In this document: piece by piece, positions 44,717-52,935 of the stretch | Layout: every line of letters begins with the position of its first letter | How positions within the stretch are numbered: the stretch's first letter is position 1 | NCBI GenBank assembly: GCA_002388665.1 | Contig: DGMY01000039.1 | Location: 29,668 to 93,667 of the forward strand | Source of the DNA: Opitutia bacterium UBA4506 | GTDB lineage: Bacteria; Verrucomicrobiota; Verrucomicrobiia; Opitutales; Puniceicoccaceae | Direction of reading: 5' to 3' | Length of the DNA stretch: 64,000 nt | Made by a program: the position numbers and the translations under genes | Notes under the pieces: model-generated | Database searches by the model: none | Told to the model about the DNA's origin: nothing | What the model saw: the letters and a program-made list of their open reading frames with translations, nothing else

Positions 44717-45376
44717 ATGAAACCAACTTCTCTGCTCAAAAAAACCCTGTTGCTGCAGGCTGGACTCGCATTCATTCCGGCCAGCGTATTCGGCAGCTTC
44801 TACCTCGGCGGTGCCGCACTCTACGTCCCCGAGCAAAGCAGCCCCATCGACTTCCCGATCTCATCCATTGACAGCGGTGACTTCGAATCAGGAATCGCCT
44901 ACTCCCTCCGCGGCGGCTATCGGTTCCAGGACAAGCTGAGTCTCGAATTGGAGGGTCACTGGTATTCGACCGAGGCCAATCTCCAAGGATCCGCTCCAAA
45001 CTTCGGTGCCCTCACTGGTAAGGAAACCATCACGACCAAACTTCTCTATGTGAACCTGCTCTACGATCTCGCCTCACTGTTCGACGAGACCAACTGGGTC
45101 ATTGAATTGGGTGGCGGTATCGGCTACGCCAATCTGGAGAATGAAATCAAGTTGAACGCCGCAGCGGGAAGCCAATCCGGGTCCGACTCCGACGGCGCAT
45201 TCTCTTGGCAGGTGATCACCAACATTGGCTACAAATTTACGGAGAAATTCACCGCGGGGATCACGATGCACGCATTTTCTTTTGAGGGTTATGACTGGAA
45301 CATCCAAGGCTTCGATTTGTCGTCGGATGATTTCGTAGCCTCTTCATTCGGGGCCTACGCCGCTTTCTCTTTCTAA
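44717..45376 (+). CDS. Outer-membrane beta-barrel protein
   Basis: About 219 residues from ATG at 44717. The signal peptide MKPTSLLKKTLLLQAGLAFIP with cleavage near VFG-SFY is followed by alternating hydrophobic strands (SFYLGGAALYVPE, ESGIAYSLRGGYRF, KLSLELEGHWYS, TKLLYVNLLYDL, NWVIELGGGIGYA, FSWQVITNIGYKF, FTAGITMHAFSFEGYDW) and the C-terminal aromatic FGAYAAFSF, the usual Bam recognition ending. An eight-stranded OmpA/OmpW-like barrel is likely. Substrate or role unknown. The frame opens seven codons upstream at a TTG, disfavoured because it would precede the signal peptide. Confidence 0.8.
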   Translation: MKPTSLLKKTLLLQAGLAFIPASVFGSFYLGGAALYVPEQSSPIDFPISSIDSGDFESGIAYSLRGGYRFQDKLSLELEGHWYSTEANLQGSAPNFGALTGKETITTKLLYVNLLYDLASLFDETNWVIELGGGIGYANLENEIKLNAAAGSQSGSDSDGAFSWQVITNIGYKFTEKFTAGITMHAFSFEGYDWNIQGFDLSSDDFVASSFGAYAAFSF

Positions 45377-45439
45377 TCTACCTCCCGCCCTGTACTCCGC
45401 GCCTCCTTCGGCCGGTAATCCACAAACCTACTACAACCG

Positions 45440-46813
45440 ATGTCTACTGAATTTCACTGGGGAACCGCCACCGCGTCCTATCAAATTGAAGGAGCCTGGC
45501 TCAAAGATGGCAAAGGGCTCAGCATCTGGGACGCCTTCTCCCATACACCTGGCAAGATCCACAAAGGAGACACCGGCGATACCGCCTGTGACCACTATCA
45601 TCTCTACGAGAAAGATGTGGAAATGATGGCAGAGCTCGGGATCACCAGTTACCGGTTCTCGATCGCCTGGAGCCGAATCATCCCCGATGGAAAAGGCGAG
45701 ATCAACCCCGAGGGAATTGCCTTCTACAACCGCTTGATTGATTGCCTCCTGGCCAAAGGAATCACCCCCTTTGTCACCCTGTACCACTGGGACCTCCCTC
45801 TCACTCTTCAACTCGAAAATGATGGGTGGCTTTCTGAGCAAACCAGCGAGCACTTTCGACGCTACGCCAAGACCTGTTTTGACGCGTTCGGCGACCGGGT
45901 CCAACACTGGATCACATTCAACGAAAATTGGTGCACTGCGGTGCTGGGTTATGGGACTGGCAACTTTGCCCCGGGCCGGAAATCCAATGATGAGCCCTAC
46001 ATCGCGGCGCACAACCTACTCCTGGCCCACGGAATGGCGGTTCAGGAATTTCGCGAAGGTGGCTACCCCGGCCAGATCGGCATCTCCAACAATTGTGACT
46101 GGCGCGAGCCGCTAACCGACTCCAAAGAGGACCGCAACGCTGCTCAGGAATCGATTGAGTTCTTCTTTGCCTGGCTGACAGACCCGGTAATTTTCGGAGA
46201 CTACCCAGCGATCATGCGCGAACGGCTGGGAGACCGCCTCCCCACTTTCACTCAAAGCCAGAAAGCACTGCTCAAAGGGTCCACTGATTTTATTGGTCTA
46301 AACCACTACACAACCCACTACGCATCCCGTACTCCGAGCGAGGAATCGTCCGTCGACGCCAAAGACGGAAATGGCGGGATGAGCGATGATCAGCAGGTGT
46401 CTCTCTCCTCCGATCCCGATTGGCAGCGCACCAGCATGGGATGGTACGTGGTTCCATGGGGCTTTCGCAAGATGCTCAACTGGATCCATGACCGATACGC
46501 CAATTACCCCATCTATGTAACCGAGAACGGATGCTCGGTCGAGGCCGACTCTCGGGAAGCTGCGGTGGACGACGAGTTTCGCGCTAATTTTCTCCGAGGC
46601 TACACCGACGCGTTGAAGCAAGCCCGCGATGTGGATGGGGTCCCTGTTCGCGGCTACTTCTGCTGGAGTTTGATGGACAATTTCGAGTGGACTCGCGGAT
46701 ACGATATGCGGTTCGGCATCGTCTATGTAGACTTCGAATCCATGGAAAGAACGCCGAAGGCCTCCTATCACGCCTACCGAGAGATTGTAGCAGCGGATCG
46801 CGCTATTTCTTAA
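45440..46813 (+). CDS. GH1 beta-glucosidase
   Basis: A 457-residue family 1 glycosidase of full length with the canonical opening FHWGTATASYQIEGAW and SIWDAFSH. The nucleophile is Glu362 in YVTENGC. The acid/base is Glu162, but its motif reads TFNENW where nearly all GH1 enzymes have TFNEPW. Substrate-binding residues in YRFSIAWSRI and GLNHYTTHYA are normal. No signal peptide, so it hydrolyses imported beta-linked disaccharides such as cellobiose, complementing the secreted GH5 enzymes at the left end. It follows the beta-barrel gene by 64 bp. Confidence 0.95.
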   Translation: MSTEFHWGTATASYQIEGAWLKDGKGLSIWDAFSHTPGKIHKGDTGDTACDHYHLYEKDVEMMAELGITSYRFSIAWSRIIPDGKGEINPEGIAFYNRLIDCLLAKGITPFVTLYHWDLPLTLQLENDGWLSEQTSEHFRRYAKTCFDAFGDRVQHWITFNENWCTAVLGYGTGNFAPGRKSNDEPYIAAHNLLLAHGMAVQEFREGGYPGQIGISNNCDWREPLTDSKEDRNAAQESIEFFFAWLTDPVIFGDYPAIMRERLGDRLPTFTQSQKALLKGSTDFIGLNHYTTHYASRTPSEESSVDAKDGNGGMSDDQQVSLSSDPDWQRTSMGWYVVPWGFRKMLNWIHDRYANYPIYVTENGCSVEADSREAAVDDEFRANFLRGYTDALKQARDVDGVPVRGYFCWSLMDNFEWTRGYDMRFGIVYVDFESMERTPKASYHAYREIVAADRAIS

Positions 46814-47024
46814 TCCCCATTCTACCCGAGAAGGCGAACCCCTTCACCGGCACTAGCCACCTCGACGAGCGGCGACCCTGGGCGTTGCCATTCCGAACCC
46901 GCGGACCCGGTGGCTGGGTTGGTGATACTTTCCGATCGCCTCCGGGGTTCATTGTCAGCGATAGGCCCAGTTCGAGCAGTCGTTCGATAATCACTGTCCA
47001 GTAAGCGCGCCCTGCCGGGCGCAC

Positions 47025-47059
47025 AAAAAAAAAAGGAGGGGCTACGAGAGCCCCTCCTT
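47025..47059 (-). terminator. Intrinsic terminator of the carbonic anhydrase gene
   Basis: AAGGAGGGGCT (47033-47043) pairs perfectly with AGCCCCTCCTT (47049-47059) around a 5-base loop. On the minus strand the hairpin runs into ten Ts. It lies 25 bp past the carbonic anhydrase stop codon. Confidence 0.92.
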
Positions 47060-47083
47060 CGAAAAAGAATCTCTATCGAAAGA

Positions 47084-47788
47084 TCAGTCTTCAAGAAGGA
47101 CCACTTGACCTGTCTCGAGGTCGTAGATTCCGCCAACGATCATGATGTCACCGGATTCTTCGAGCTGAGCCAAAATCGGGCTCTTTTCACGAATATTCGC
47201 GATGGTCAGGACGACGTTCTCCTGAGCGACGGCATCAACGAAATCATCGTTTGAAGCCACGCGGTCGGATTCTTCGAAATCATGAACATGGTCGATAGCT
47301 GGCTTGATCTTGTCCAACAGACCAGTGAGGTGGCCCAGCTCTGCACCCGCACACGCACCACGGATCGCTCCACAGCTTGTGTGACCAAGAACCATTACCA
47401 ATTTTGAACCGGAGAGCTTCGTCGCAAACTCCATGGAGCCGAGAAGATCGTCATTCTCAATGTTTCCGGCGATACGACCGACAAAGACATCTCCAATGCC
47501 AGCATCAAAGACAAGCTCCGAAGGGACCCGTGAATCCAAGCAAGAGAGAATCACTGCTTCCGGGAACTGGCCTGAAGCCGAAGCTTCGACTCGTGCCTGA
47601 ATGTTTGGCTCGTTGATGTCGCCCGAAACGTAACGGGCGTTACCTTCCATCAAACGCTCCAAGACTTCATCAGGAGTAAGCGCCTGTTGCTGTTCCTGCG
47701 TTAGAGGAAGATTATCAGCCTGTAATCCACAAGCGGATACTAAGGCGGCCAGGAAGATCGAGCAAGTCGACTTTGTTTTGTTTTTCAT
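47084..47788 (-). CDS. Beta-carbonic anhydrase, exported, probable lipoprotein
   Basis: A 234-residue beta-class carbonic anhydrase. Zinc ligands are Cys83 and Asp85 in SCLDSRVP and His136/Cys139 in GHTSCGA, with Arg87 pairing with Asp85. The N-terminus MKNKTKSTCSIFLAALVSAC is a signal peptide ending in a lipobox-like V-S-A-Cys20, so the enzyme is probably a periplasmic lipoprotein; most beta-class enzymes are cytoplasmic. It catalyses CO2/bicarbonate interconversion and may aid bicarbonate supply or pH control at the cell surface. It is an isolated minus-strand gene with a strong terminator. Confidence 0.93.
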   Translation of the reverse strand: MKNKTKSTCSIFLAALVSACGLQADNLPLTQEQQQALTPDEVLERLMEGNARYVSGDINEPNIQARVEASASGQFPEAVILSCLDSRVPSELVFDAGIGDVFVGRIAGNIENDDLLGSMEFATKLSGSKLVMVLGHTSCGAIRGACAGAELGHLTGLLDKIKPAIDHVHDFEESDRVASNDDFVDAVAQENVVLTIANIREKSPILAQLEESGDIMIVGGIYDLETGQVVLLED

Positions 47789-47980
47789 AGGTAGGAGGGG
47801 AGTCTATAGACCGGTTCTCGGCTATTCGACGGGTGAGACAAGACCAGAATAGGCAGCCAAAGGGGCCGCTGGTACACTGACCTTTCCAAAAGACATAAAG
47901 AGAGAGAGTCGCAGGTGATTGGATACAAAGTAGCGAAACCCAAAAATCCTAAAAAAAAGAACCAGTAGCAAGCCTTTTGA

Positions 47981-48029
47981 TCTCAATTCAGAAAGTTAAT
48001 TGATTAGCAGAAAGTTAATTGAATTGAGA
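47981..48029. promoter_or_regulatory. Composite direct/inverted repeat
   Basis: A perfect 9-bp inverted repeat (TCTCAATTC 47981-47989, GAATTGAGA 48021-48029) encloses two 15-bp direct repeats CAGAAAGTTAATTGA (47989-48003 and 48008-48022). It sits in the 497-bp gap (47789-48285) between the divergent carbonic anhydrase and AsmA-like genes. The organisation suggests a multi-site operator; the binding protein is unknown. I see nothing else in the gap. Confidence 0.45.
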
Positions 48030-48285
48030 ATTCGTCCGATAACATTGCAACTCAAGACGCATCCCCAATTGACCGAACGTCCTCCCTGGGAAGGATCCTC
48101 CGACACCCCTCGCGAATTTCCAGCTGTCTTCCCGCCTCCCGGAGGCCACTCGATCCAGTACCTCGATCTAACTAATTGAGAAACAAATATATAGAAACAA
48201 AGAGCTGTACCTAGCGGCAATTCGGGGCGAACCAGAGGGGATAGCCCTTGTCTCTCCCCTTAAAAATCCCAATATCTCTATCACG

Positions 48286-50364
48286 ATGAAACAAAGCTCC
48301 TCAAACTCCTCGGGTTTTTCGATCCTCAAGTTCTTGCTGGGCACATTCGTCCTCTTTCTGCTGGCGATTTTTGTGTTCCTCACCTTTTTCCTCTCCCCCA
48401 CCGCCAAGTGGGCCGCGAATACCCAAGTCCCTGAGTTGCTCGGAACCGCAACCTCGGTTGAAGATGTTAAAATTGATCTGTGGAGCGGTGACATTGAGTT
48501 AATAGGTGTGCGGGTCGCCAACCCCGGCAGTAAAGCCGATGCTCCCGCCCTCTTCTCTCTGGGCCGCCTCTACATCGACATCGATACCTCATCGGTTTTC
48601 TCCGACACTCTCCTGATTCGGGAGATCACATTGGAATCTCCTGAGGTGCATACCACTCGGGACCAGAACGGGAAGTTTTCCTTTGAGGAGCTGAAAATCA
48701 TGCAGCCTTCCGAAGAGGCACCGAAAGAGCCCGAAGAGGAGTCGGAAGAAGGCGAGTTCCCAAGGGGGATTCGAATTGAGAAAATTAGTGTTACGAATCT
48801 TGCCGGCTCGTTCAAAGACAGCAGTGATCCGAAGGCGATCAACTCTTACGCAATCAAGAATTTCAATTTCAACTCGGAAGAGGTTACGGTCAACCCAGGC
48901 GATATCGTCACCGACCTCCCGAAAGGAGTACAGTTTGCCATCCTCAAGCTCTCTGATGCGGTAATCGACTACAGTACCAACAAGGACATTCTCGATCCCA
49001 ACGCCCCACTCGCGAGTACCGAGTCCACCAAGAAGAAGAAAACAAAGGCAAAATCCAGCCCCGGACAGCCGGGAACCACTTCGCTTTCCAAATCCAAGGG
49101 TAAGAGCAAAAGCAGTAAAACTAGCACTTCCACAGCCGAGCCCGCCGCTGTGCAGGAGCCCGCACCAGTCGAAGAATCCACGACCGCCGACAAGATGGCT
49201 GCCGAACCTCTCTCCGAAGCAATCACTTCGACAGGTTCCGGGAATACCGAAACCGAGGGCAAAACCGATCCTCTCTATATCGGTCAGTTTGTGTTAGAGA
49301 ATTTCTCCGTCCACTACATCGACACTCCCAAGAAGGATAAAAAGAACAAGAAGAAGGCTCCGCTCGACATCAAACTGATCGAGATATTTGTTAATGCGGA
49401 CGATATTGGATTCGATCCATCCGGCCTCCTGGAAACCTCAGCGGACAAGGTGCTGACCGCCAAACTCGGTTTCAAAATTCCACAGGAACATGAGAAATCG
49501 AAGACCGCCATTTTCAGCGGCGTAGCAAAATCTACTCTGATCGGCTCGGGCCTCCCTGTCACTGCCGGCGCGGTCCAATTGACCGGCTTCGAACTGGCGA
49601 CAGTCAAACCCTTAGTCCCATCGGGCTTGCAAACTGCCATCGGCGGACCGGCCTTTGACCTGTACGCAAAATGGTTTGTGTCCCCCGACAAGCTCGATGG
49701 TTTCGCAAAAATTACCAGCAACAAGAATGTAGTCACGAATGTAACTCTCAAAGGAACCCCGCAAAAACCGATTCTCAGCGGAAGTGAGCTCCTCATGAAC
49801 GTTATTGGTCGACCCGGCCAGATGCTCGGAAACCTTGCCGGTAACACCTTCAAGGGTGGGCTCGATATCGTCTCCGGTGCAACCGGGGCTGCCGGCGACC
49901 TTGCCAAGGGTGCCGGAGATACCGTTCTCGGTTTTGGAAAGGGGCTCCTCAATACGGGCAAGGGCCTCATGAAAGGAAATCTAAAGGAAGCCGGTAAGGG
50001 CCTCGAAGAAGCGACCGTCGGAACCGTGAAAACCGCGAGTTCAGCTGTCGGCAAATCAGCCGGGACCGCAGTTGGCGGGGTGGGAAATGCTTACAACTCC
50101 ACCACAGGCAATACCCGCAGTGATAGCTGGCGCGAATCCAACAGCTCCCGCCACGAAGAGTTTCAGCACGGCGCGAATGAGTGGCTGGTCAATGACAAGT
50201 TTCCGCCGGATACCGCAACCGCTCCCAACACAACGAAGAAGAAGACAAAACCCGCAGCGGCGACCACAAGTGAACCAGCGGCACCCGAACAAGGGACCTC
50301 GACAGAGGCGCCCGCCCCTGCAGCCGAGAGCACCGCATCTCCCGAAAATTCTCAGGCTGAATGA
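48286..50364 (+). CDS. AsmA/DUF748-like membrane-tethered periplasmic protein
   Basis: A 692-residue protein with one N-terminal membrane anchor (residues about 14-38, FLLGTFVLFLLAIFVFLTFF) and a large periplasmic part of AsmA/DUF748 type: VEDVKIDLWSGDIELIGVRV, LFSLGRLYIDIDTSSVFS, IREITLESPEV. Two low-complexity inserts (Glu/Pro-rich near 150; Lys/Ser/Pro/Ala-rich near 245-310) interrupt the beta-rich part. The C-terminus is a Gly/Lys/Ala-rich repetitive stretch (about 505-610, e.g. LGFGKGLLNTGKGLMKG) and a Pro/Ala/Thr tail. AsmA-like proteins are implicated in lipid transport to the outer membrane. It overlaps the DUF456 gene by ATGA. Confidence 0.72.
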   Translation: MKQSSSNSSGFSILKFLLGTFVLFLLAIFVFLTFFLSPTAKWAANTQVPELLGTATSVEDVKIDLWSGDIELIGVRVANPGSKADAPALFSLGRLYIDIDTSSVFSDTLLIREITLESPEVHTTRDQNGKFSFEELKIMQPSEEAPKEPEEESEEGEFPRGIRIEKISVTNLAGSFKDSSDPKAINSYAIKNFNFNSEEVTVNPGDIVTDLPKGVQFAILKLSDAVIDYSTNKDILDPNAPLASTESTKKKKTKAKSSPGQPGTTSLSKSKGKSKSSKTSTSTAEPAAVQEPAPVEESTTADKMAAEPLSEAITSTGSGNTETEGKTDPLYIGQFVLENFSVHYIDTPKKDKKNKKKAPLDIKLIEIFVNADDIGFDPSGLLETSADKVLTAKLGFKIPQEHEKSKTAIFSGVAKSTLIGSGLPVTAGAVQLTGFELATVKPLVPSGLQTAIGGPAFDLYAKWFVSPDKLDGFAKITSNKNVVTNVTLKGTPQKPILSGSELLMNVIGRPGQMLGNLAGNTFKGGLDIVSGATGAAGDLAKGAGDTVLGFGKGLLNTGKGLMKGNLKEAGKGLEEATVGTVKTASSAVGKSAGTAVGGVGNAYNSTTGNTRSDSWRESNSSRHEEFQHGANEWLVNDKFPPDTATAPNTTKKKTKPAAATTSEPAAPEQGTSTEAPAPAAESTASPENSQAE

Positions 50365-50870
50365 GCCCGGATCTCTGGCTTCCACTGATCACGACGCTGC
50401 TGTTTTTTGCCGCAGGCGTCATCCTGACAATCCTCCCTGTTTTCCCAGGGCCGGTTCTCGTTTTTGCGGGCGTTGCCATCTTTCATTTTTGGCTCCCTGA
50501 ATCCTCTCCAGGCCTAACCTTTCTCATCGTCTCGCTCAGCCTGACGCTTCTGACCCTCGTTCTTGACTTCGTCCTATCTGTTGTCGGCGCACGACGATAC
50601 GGGGCGACGTGGAAGGGCTCGATTGGAGCCCTCATCGGCGGGGTTGTCGGAATCTTTATCCCACCCCCACTATTCTGGATTTTCTTTGGTCCAGTCGTCG
50701 GAGCGATCATCGGCGAACTACTGGGCGGACGCGGGGTCAAGGATGCGGGCCGGGCCGGATGGGGAACCTTCCTCGGTGCCATGATCGCCTTGGCCACAAA
50801 ACTGGCGGTGTGCTTCTTTATCATCGCTGGATTTACCCTCTTTCTCATCCGGAATCTTGCCCATGCCTAA
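50361..50870 (+). CDS. DUF456 membrane protein
   Basis: A 169-residue inner-membrane protein with about five helices and the glycine-rich pattern of DUF456: ILTILPVFPGPVLVFAGVAI, GARRYGATWKGSIGALIGGVVG and FGPVVGAIIGELLGG. Function unknown in the family. It is translationally coupled to the AsmA-like gene (ATGA) and overlaps the lipB start, so the three form an operon. Confidence 0.88.
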   Translation: MSPDLWLPLITTLLFFAAGVILTILPVFPGPVLVFAGVAIFHFWLPESSPGLTFLIVSLSLTLLTLVLDFVLSVVGARRYGATWKGSIGALIGGVVGIFIPPPLFWIFFGPVVGAIIGELLGGRGVKDAGRAGWGTFLGAMIALATKLAVCFFIIAGFTLFLIRNLAHA

Positions 50871-51504
50871 GCCTGTAATCGAGAACTGGGGCCGTACGGC
50901 CTACAAAGAGGCCTTGGAACGGCAGTTGCTCACCCTGCAGGAAAGGCGCGAAGGCGCCCGTCCCGACACCCTGGCCTTCACGGAACACAATCCAGTCTTC
51001 ACCGTCGGGAAGCGTCGCGATGCCGCCCAGCACCTGATCGCCGACTCGTCCTTCCTTTCTGCCAATGGAATCGAAGTCGTCGAGACGAATCGGGGCGGTG
51101 ACATCACCTACCATGGCCCGGGGCAGATTACAGGGTACCTCTTCCTCGATCTGTCAGTCACCCGCGACCTTCACCTCCTCCTCCGACAAGTCGAGGATAT
51201 GATCATCGCTGTAGTAGCCTCCTACGGCCTTACCTGCGGACGTCGAGACGGCATGACGGGAGTTTGGCTCGAGGAGCGCAAGATCGCCGCGATCGGAATG
51301 GCGGCCCGCCATTGGATCTCATTTCACGGCTTCGCATTAAACGTCTCCACCAACCTGAGCCATTTCGACGGGATTGTCCCCTGCGGGATCACCAATGGCA
51401 CGGTTACCTCTCTCGAAAAAGAACTCGGACAATCCGTTGCCATCGAGGAAGTCATGGATCGCATTTCTACGGAATTTCGCAACCGCTTCACTATCAACTC
51501 ATAA
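50863..51504 (+). CDS. lipB: Lipoyl(octanoyl) transferase
   Basis: A 213-residue LipB. The family motif RGGDITYHGPGQ is at residues 78-89; the catalytic pair is Lys140 (ERKIAAIG) and Cys174 (VPCGITNG). It moves octanoate from acyl carrier protein to the lipoyl domains of 2-oxoacid dehydrogenases and glycine cleavage H protein, the first step before LipA. ATG at 50863 is used; a TTG two codons upstream is possible. It overlaps the end of the DUF456 gene by eight bases. LipA is not in the window. Confidence 0.95.
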   Translation: MPKPVIENWGRTAYKEALERQLLTLQERREGARPDTLAFTEHNPVFTVGKRRDAAQHLIADSSFLSANGIEVVETNRGGDITYHGPGQITGYLFLDLSVTRDLHLLLRQVEDMIIAVVASYGLTCGRRDGMTGVWLEERKIAAIGMAARHWISFHGFALNVSTNLSHFDGIVPCGITNGTVTSLEKELGQSVAIEEVMDRISTEFRNRFTINS

Positions 51505-51670
51505 AAAAAAACCACGGTATTGAATCGAAAATTTTTCCAACTTTTCTCTTGCGCCCGACCCCGTTCCCCGTCTCTATCAGTGGTTTTTACAGCACCGCAG
51601 AATGAAGCCGAACGCTAGTTCAAAACTTCAACCCTCTGCCTAGTTCTTCTACAATTTTTTCAATTTTTAC

Positions 51671-51819
<149 letters not shown>

Positions 51820-51822
51820 TAA

Positions 51823-51923
51823 TCGCAGGCTCATAATCCCGCTCAGCGGGATCCTTGGTTCGAATCCAAGCCCTGCACCCAATGAAGGCCGTATTCCGAA
51901 AGGAATGCGGCCTTCGCCATTTT
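51823..51923 (+). repeat. tRNA-3'-half repeat, copy 2 (no 5' half)
   Basis: TCGCAGGCTCATAA is followed by a small new hairpin TCCCGCTCAGCGGGA in place of the anticodon-stem 3' side and variable loop, then an exact T arm, acceptor 3' strand and CCA, and the hairpin GAAGGCCGTATTCC/GGAATGCGGCCTTC. It cannot fold as a complete tRNA. It ends directly at the GIY-YIG start codon. Confidence 0.8.
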
Positions 51924-52193
51924 ATGGACAAACGTTACCAGGTCTACGTCCTTCAGAATCAAGACAAGCGATTCTATATCGGGATTTCCGAGGACGTAAA
52001 CAAACGGCTACTACAACACAATGCAGGCCTATCCAAGTGGACTGCGAAACACCGGCCGTGGCATATTGCCTGGACCAGCGAAACTATGCCAATCGGAGAC
52101 GCGAGACGCTTAGAAAATCAGCTCAAGAAAGCGAAAGGCGGAAACGGATTCTATGACCTTACTGGTCTGGAGAGAACTTCGTCAGGCTCATAA
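51924..52193 (+). CDS. Small GIY-YIG nuclease between two tRNA fragments
   Basis: An 89-residue single GIY-YIG domain: YQVYVLQNQDKRFYIGIS (the two-strand GIY...YIG core, here VYV...YIG), DVNKRLLQHNAG with the conserved Arg, and the later RRLENQLKKAKG segment with the metal-binding Glu. Such proteins cut DNA or are of unknown role in the UPF0213-like branch. ATG at 51924 follows the hairpin of repeat copy 2; the frame is open upstream into the tRNA-like DNA (up to 51855), but that part translates structural RNA sequence. The last residues SSGS and the TAA stop are read from repeat copy 3, the stop being the anticodon-loop bases. A mobile cassette is inferred. Confidence 0.82.
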   Translation: MDKRYQVYVLQNQDKRFYIGISEDVNKRLLQHNAGLSKWTAKHRPWHIAWTSETMPIGDARRLENQLKKAKGGNGFYDLTGLERTSSGS

Positions 52194-52310
52194 TCCCGCT
52201 TAGCGGGATCCTTGGTTCGAATCCAAGCCCTGCACCCAATGAAGGCCGTATTCCGAAAGGAGTGCGGCCTTCGCCATTTTTGAATCCGTCAACTCGCCTT
52301 CATTGAAATT
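52179..52310 (+). repeat. tRNA-3'-half repeat, copy 3 (no 5' half)
   Basis: TCGTCAGGCTCATAA followed by TCCCGCTTAGCGGGA, T arm, acceptor 3' strand, CCA, terminator-like hairpin and the same flank as copy 1 (ending TTCATTGAAATT). It differs from copy 2 at few positions. It overlaps the 3' end of the GIY-YIG gene and supplies its stop codon. Confidence 0.8.
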
Positions 52311-52334
52311 AAAAGATCGCTGGATATGCATAGG

Positions 52335-52735
52335 TGCACCCCTGCACAGGGGGCCACAACGTAGCTGAGGCGTCCCGCCTCAGTCGCCGGGGGGAGGAAT
52401 CAGAAGCGGGACGCATCTGCCACTTTCACTACCAACGTTGAGAAAATTAGAGAGGTGATTTTCAGGGGGCACCCCTGCACAGGGAGCCACAACGTAGCTG
52501 AGGCGTCCCGCCTCAGTCGCCAGGTGAGGAATCAGAAGCGGGACGCATCTGCCACTTTCACTACCAACGCTGAGGAAATCAGGGAGGTGATACTCAACGG
52601 CAACACCCATACACAGGCGGCCACACCGTAGCTGAGGCGTCCCGCCTCAGTCGCCGGGGAGGAATCAGAAGCGAGACGCATCTGCCACTTTCACTACAAA
52701 CGTTGTGGATATCAGAGTGGTGCCCCCCCCCTACC
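52335..52735. repeat. Three tandem 134-bp repeats with internal palindromes
   Basis: Units begin at 52335, 52469 and 52603, an exact 134-bp period for the first two; the third is more diverged and shorter. Each contains the palindrome CTGAGGC-GTCCC-GCCTCAG, and about 30 bases later GCGGGACGC, which can pair alternatively with GCGTCCC of the palindrome. Each also carries ATCTGCCACTTTCACTAC. The units do not encode a convincing protein. They resemble structured intergenic repeats rather than CRISPR, since there are no unique spacers. Confidence 0.85.
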
Positions 52736-52740
52736 CTCGT

Positions 52741-52762
52741 AGAAAGAAAGAAAGAAAGAAAG
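52741..52762. repeat. AAAG microsatellite
   Basis: Five consecutive AAAG units directly after the 134-bp repeat array and about 175 bp before the first defence-cluster gene. A tract of this kind can vary by slippage; here it could tune promoter spacing, but that is speculative. Confidence 0.7.
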
Positions 52763-52935
52763 GCCGCGAAAGCGGGACACTCGCTTAATTTTCACGCACT
52801 CCTATAGCCACAATTTGCAACGACGTATTGTCTACTGAGCTGATCAGCGAAATTCGAAACGTCAGCGAACATCCCAATGTCAATCAGGGGTATTTCCCTT
52901 GTTCTTTTACTGGATTTTGATTCTCCTCTCAGAGC

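Noticed and set aside
51823..52310. Two additional functional tRNA-Met genes
   Set aside because: Both copies lack the acceptor 5' strand, the D arm and a correct anticodon stem, so no cloverleaf can form.
52380..52610. Minus-strand open frame of 76 codons in the 134-bp repeats
   Set aside because: The predicted protein merely repeats a segment once per repeat unit (GSESGRCVPLLIP); it arises because 134-bp repeats happen to lack stops there.
52335..52735. CRISPR array
   Set aside because: Repeats are 134 bp, directly abutting and without unique spacers, and no cas genes are present.
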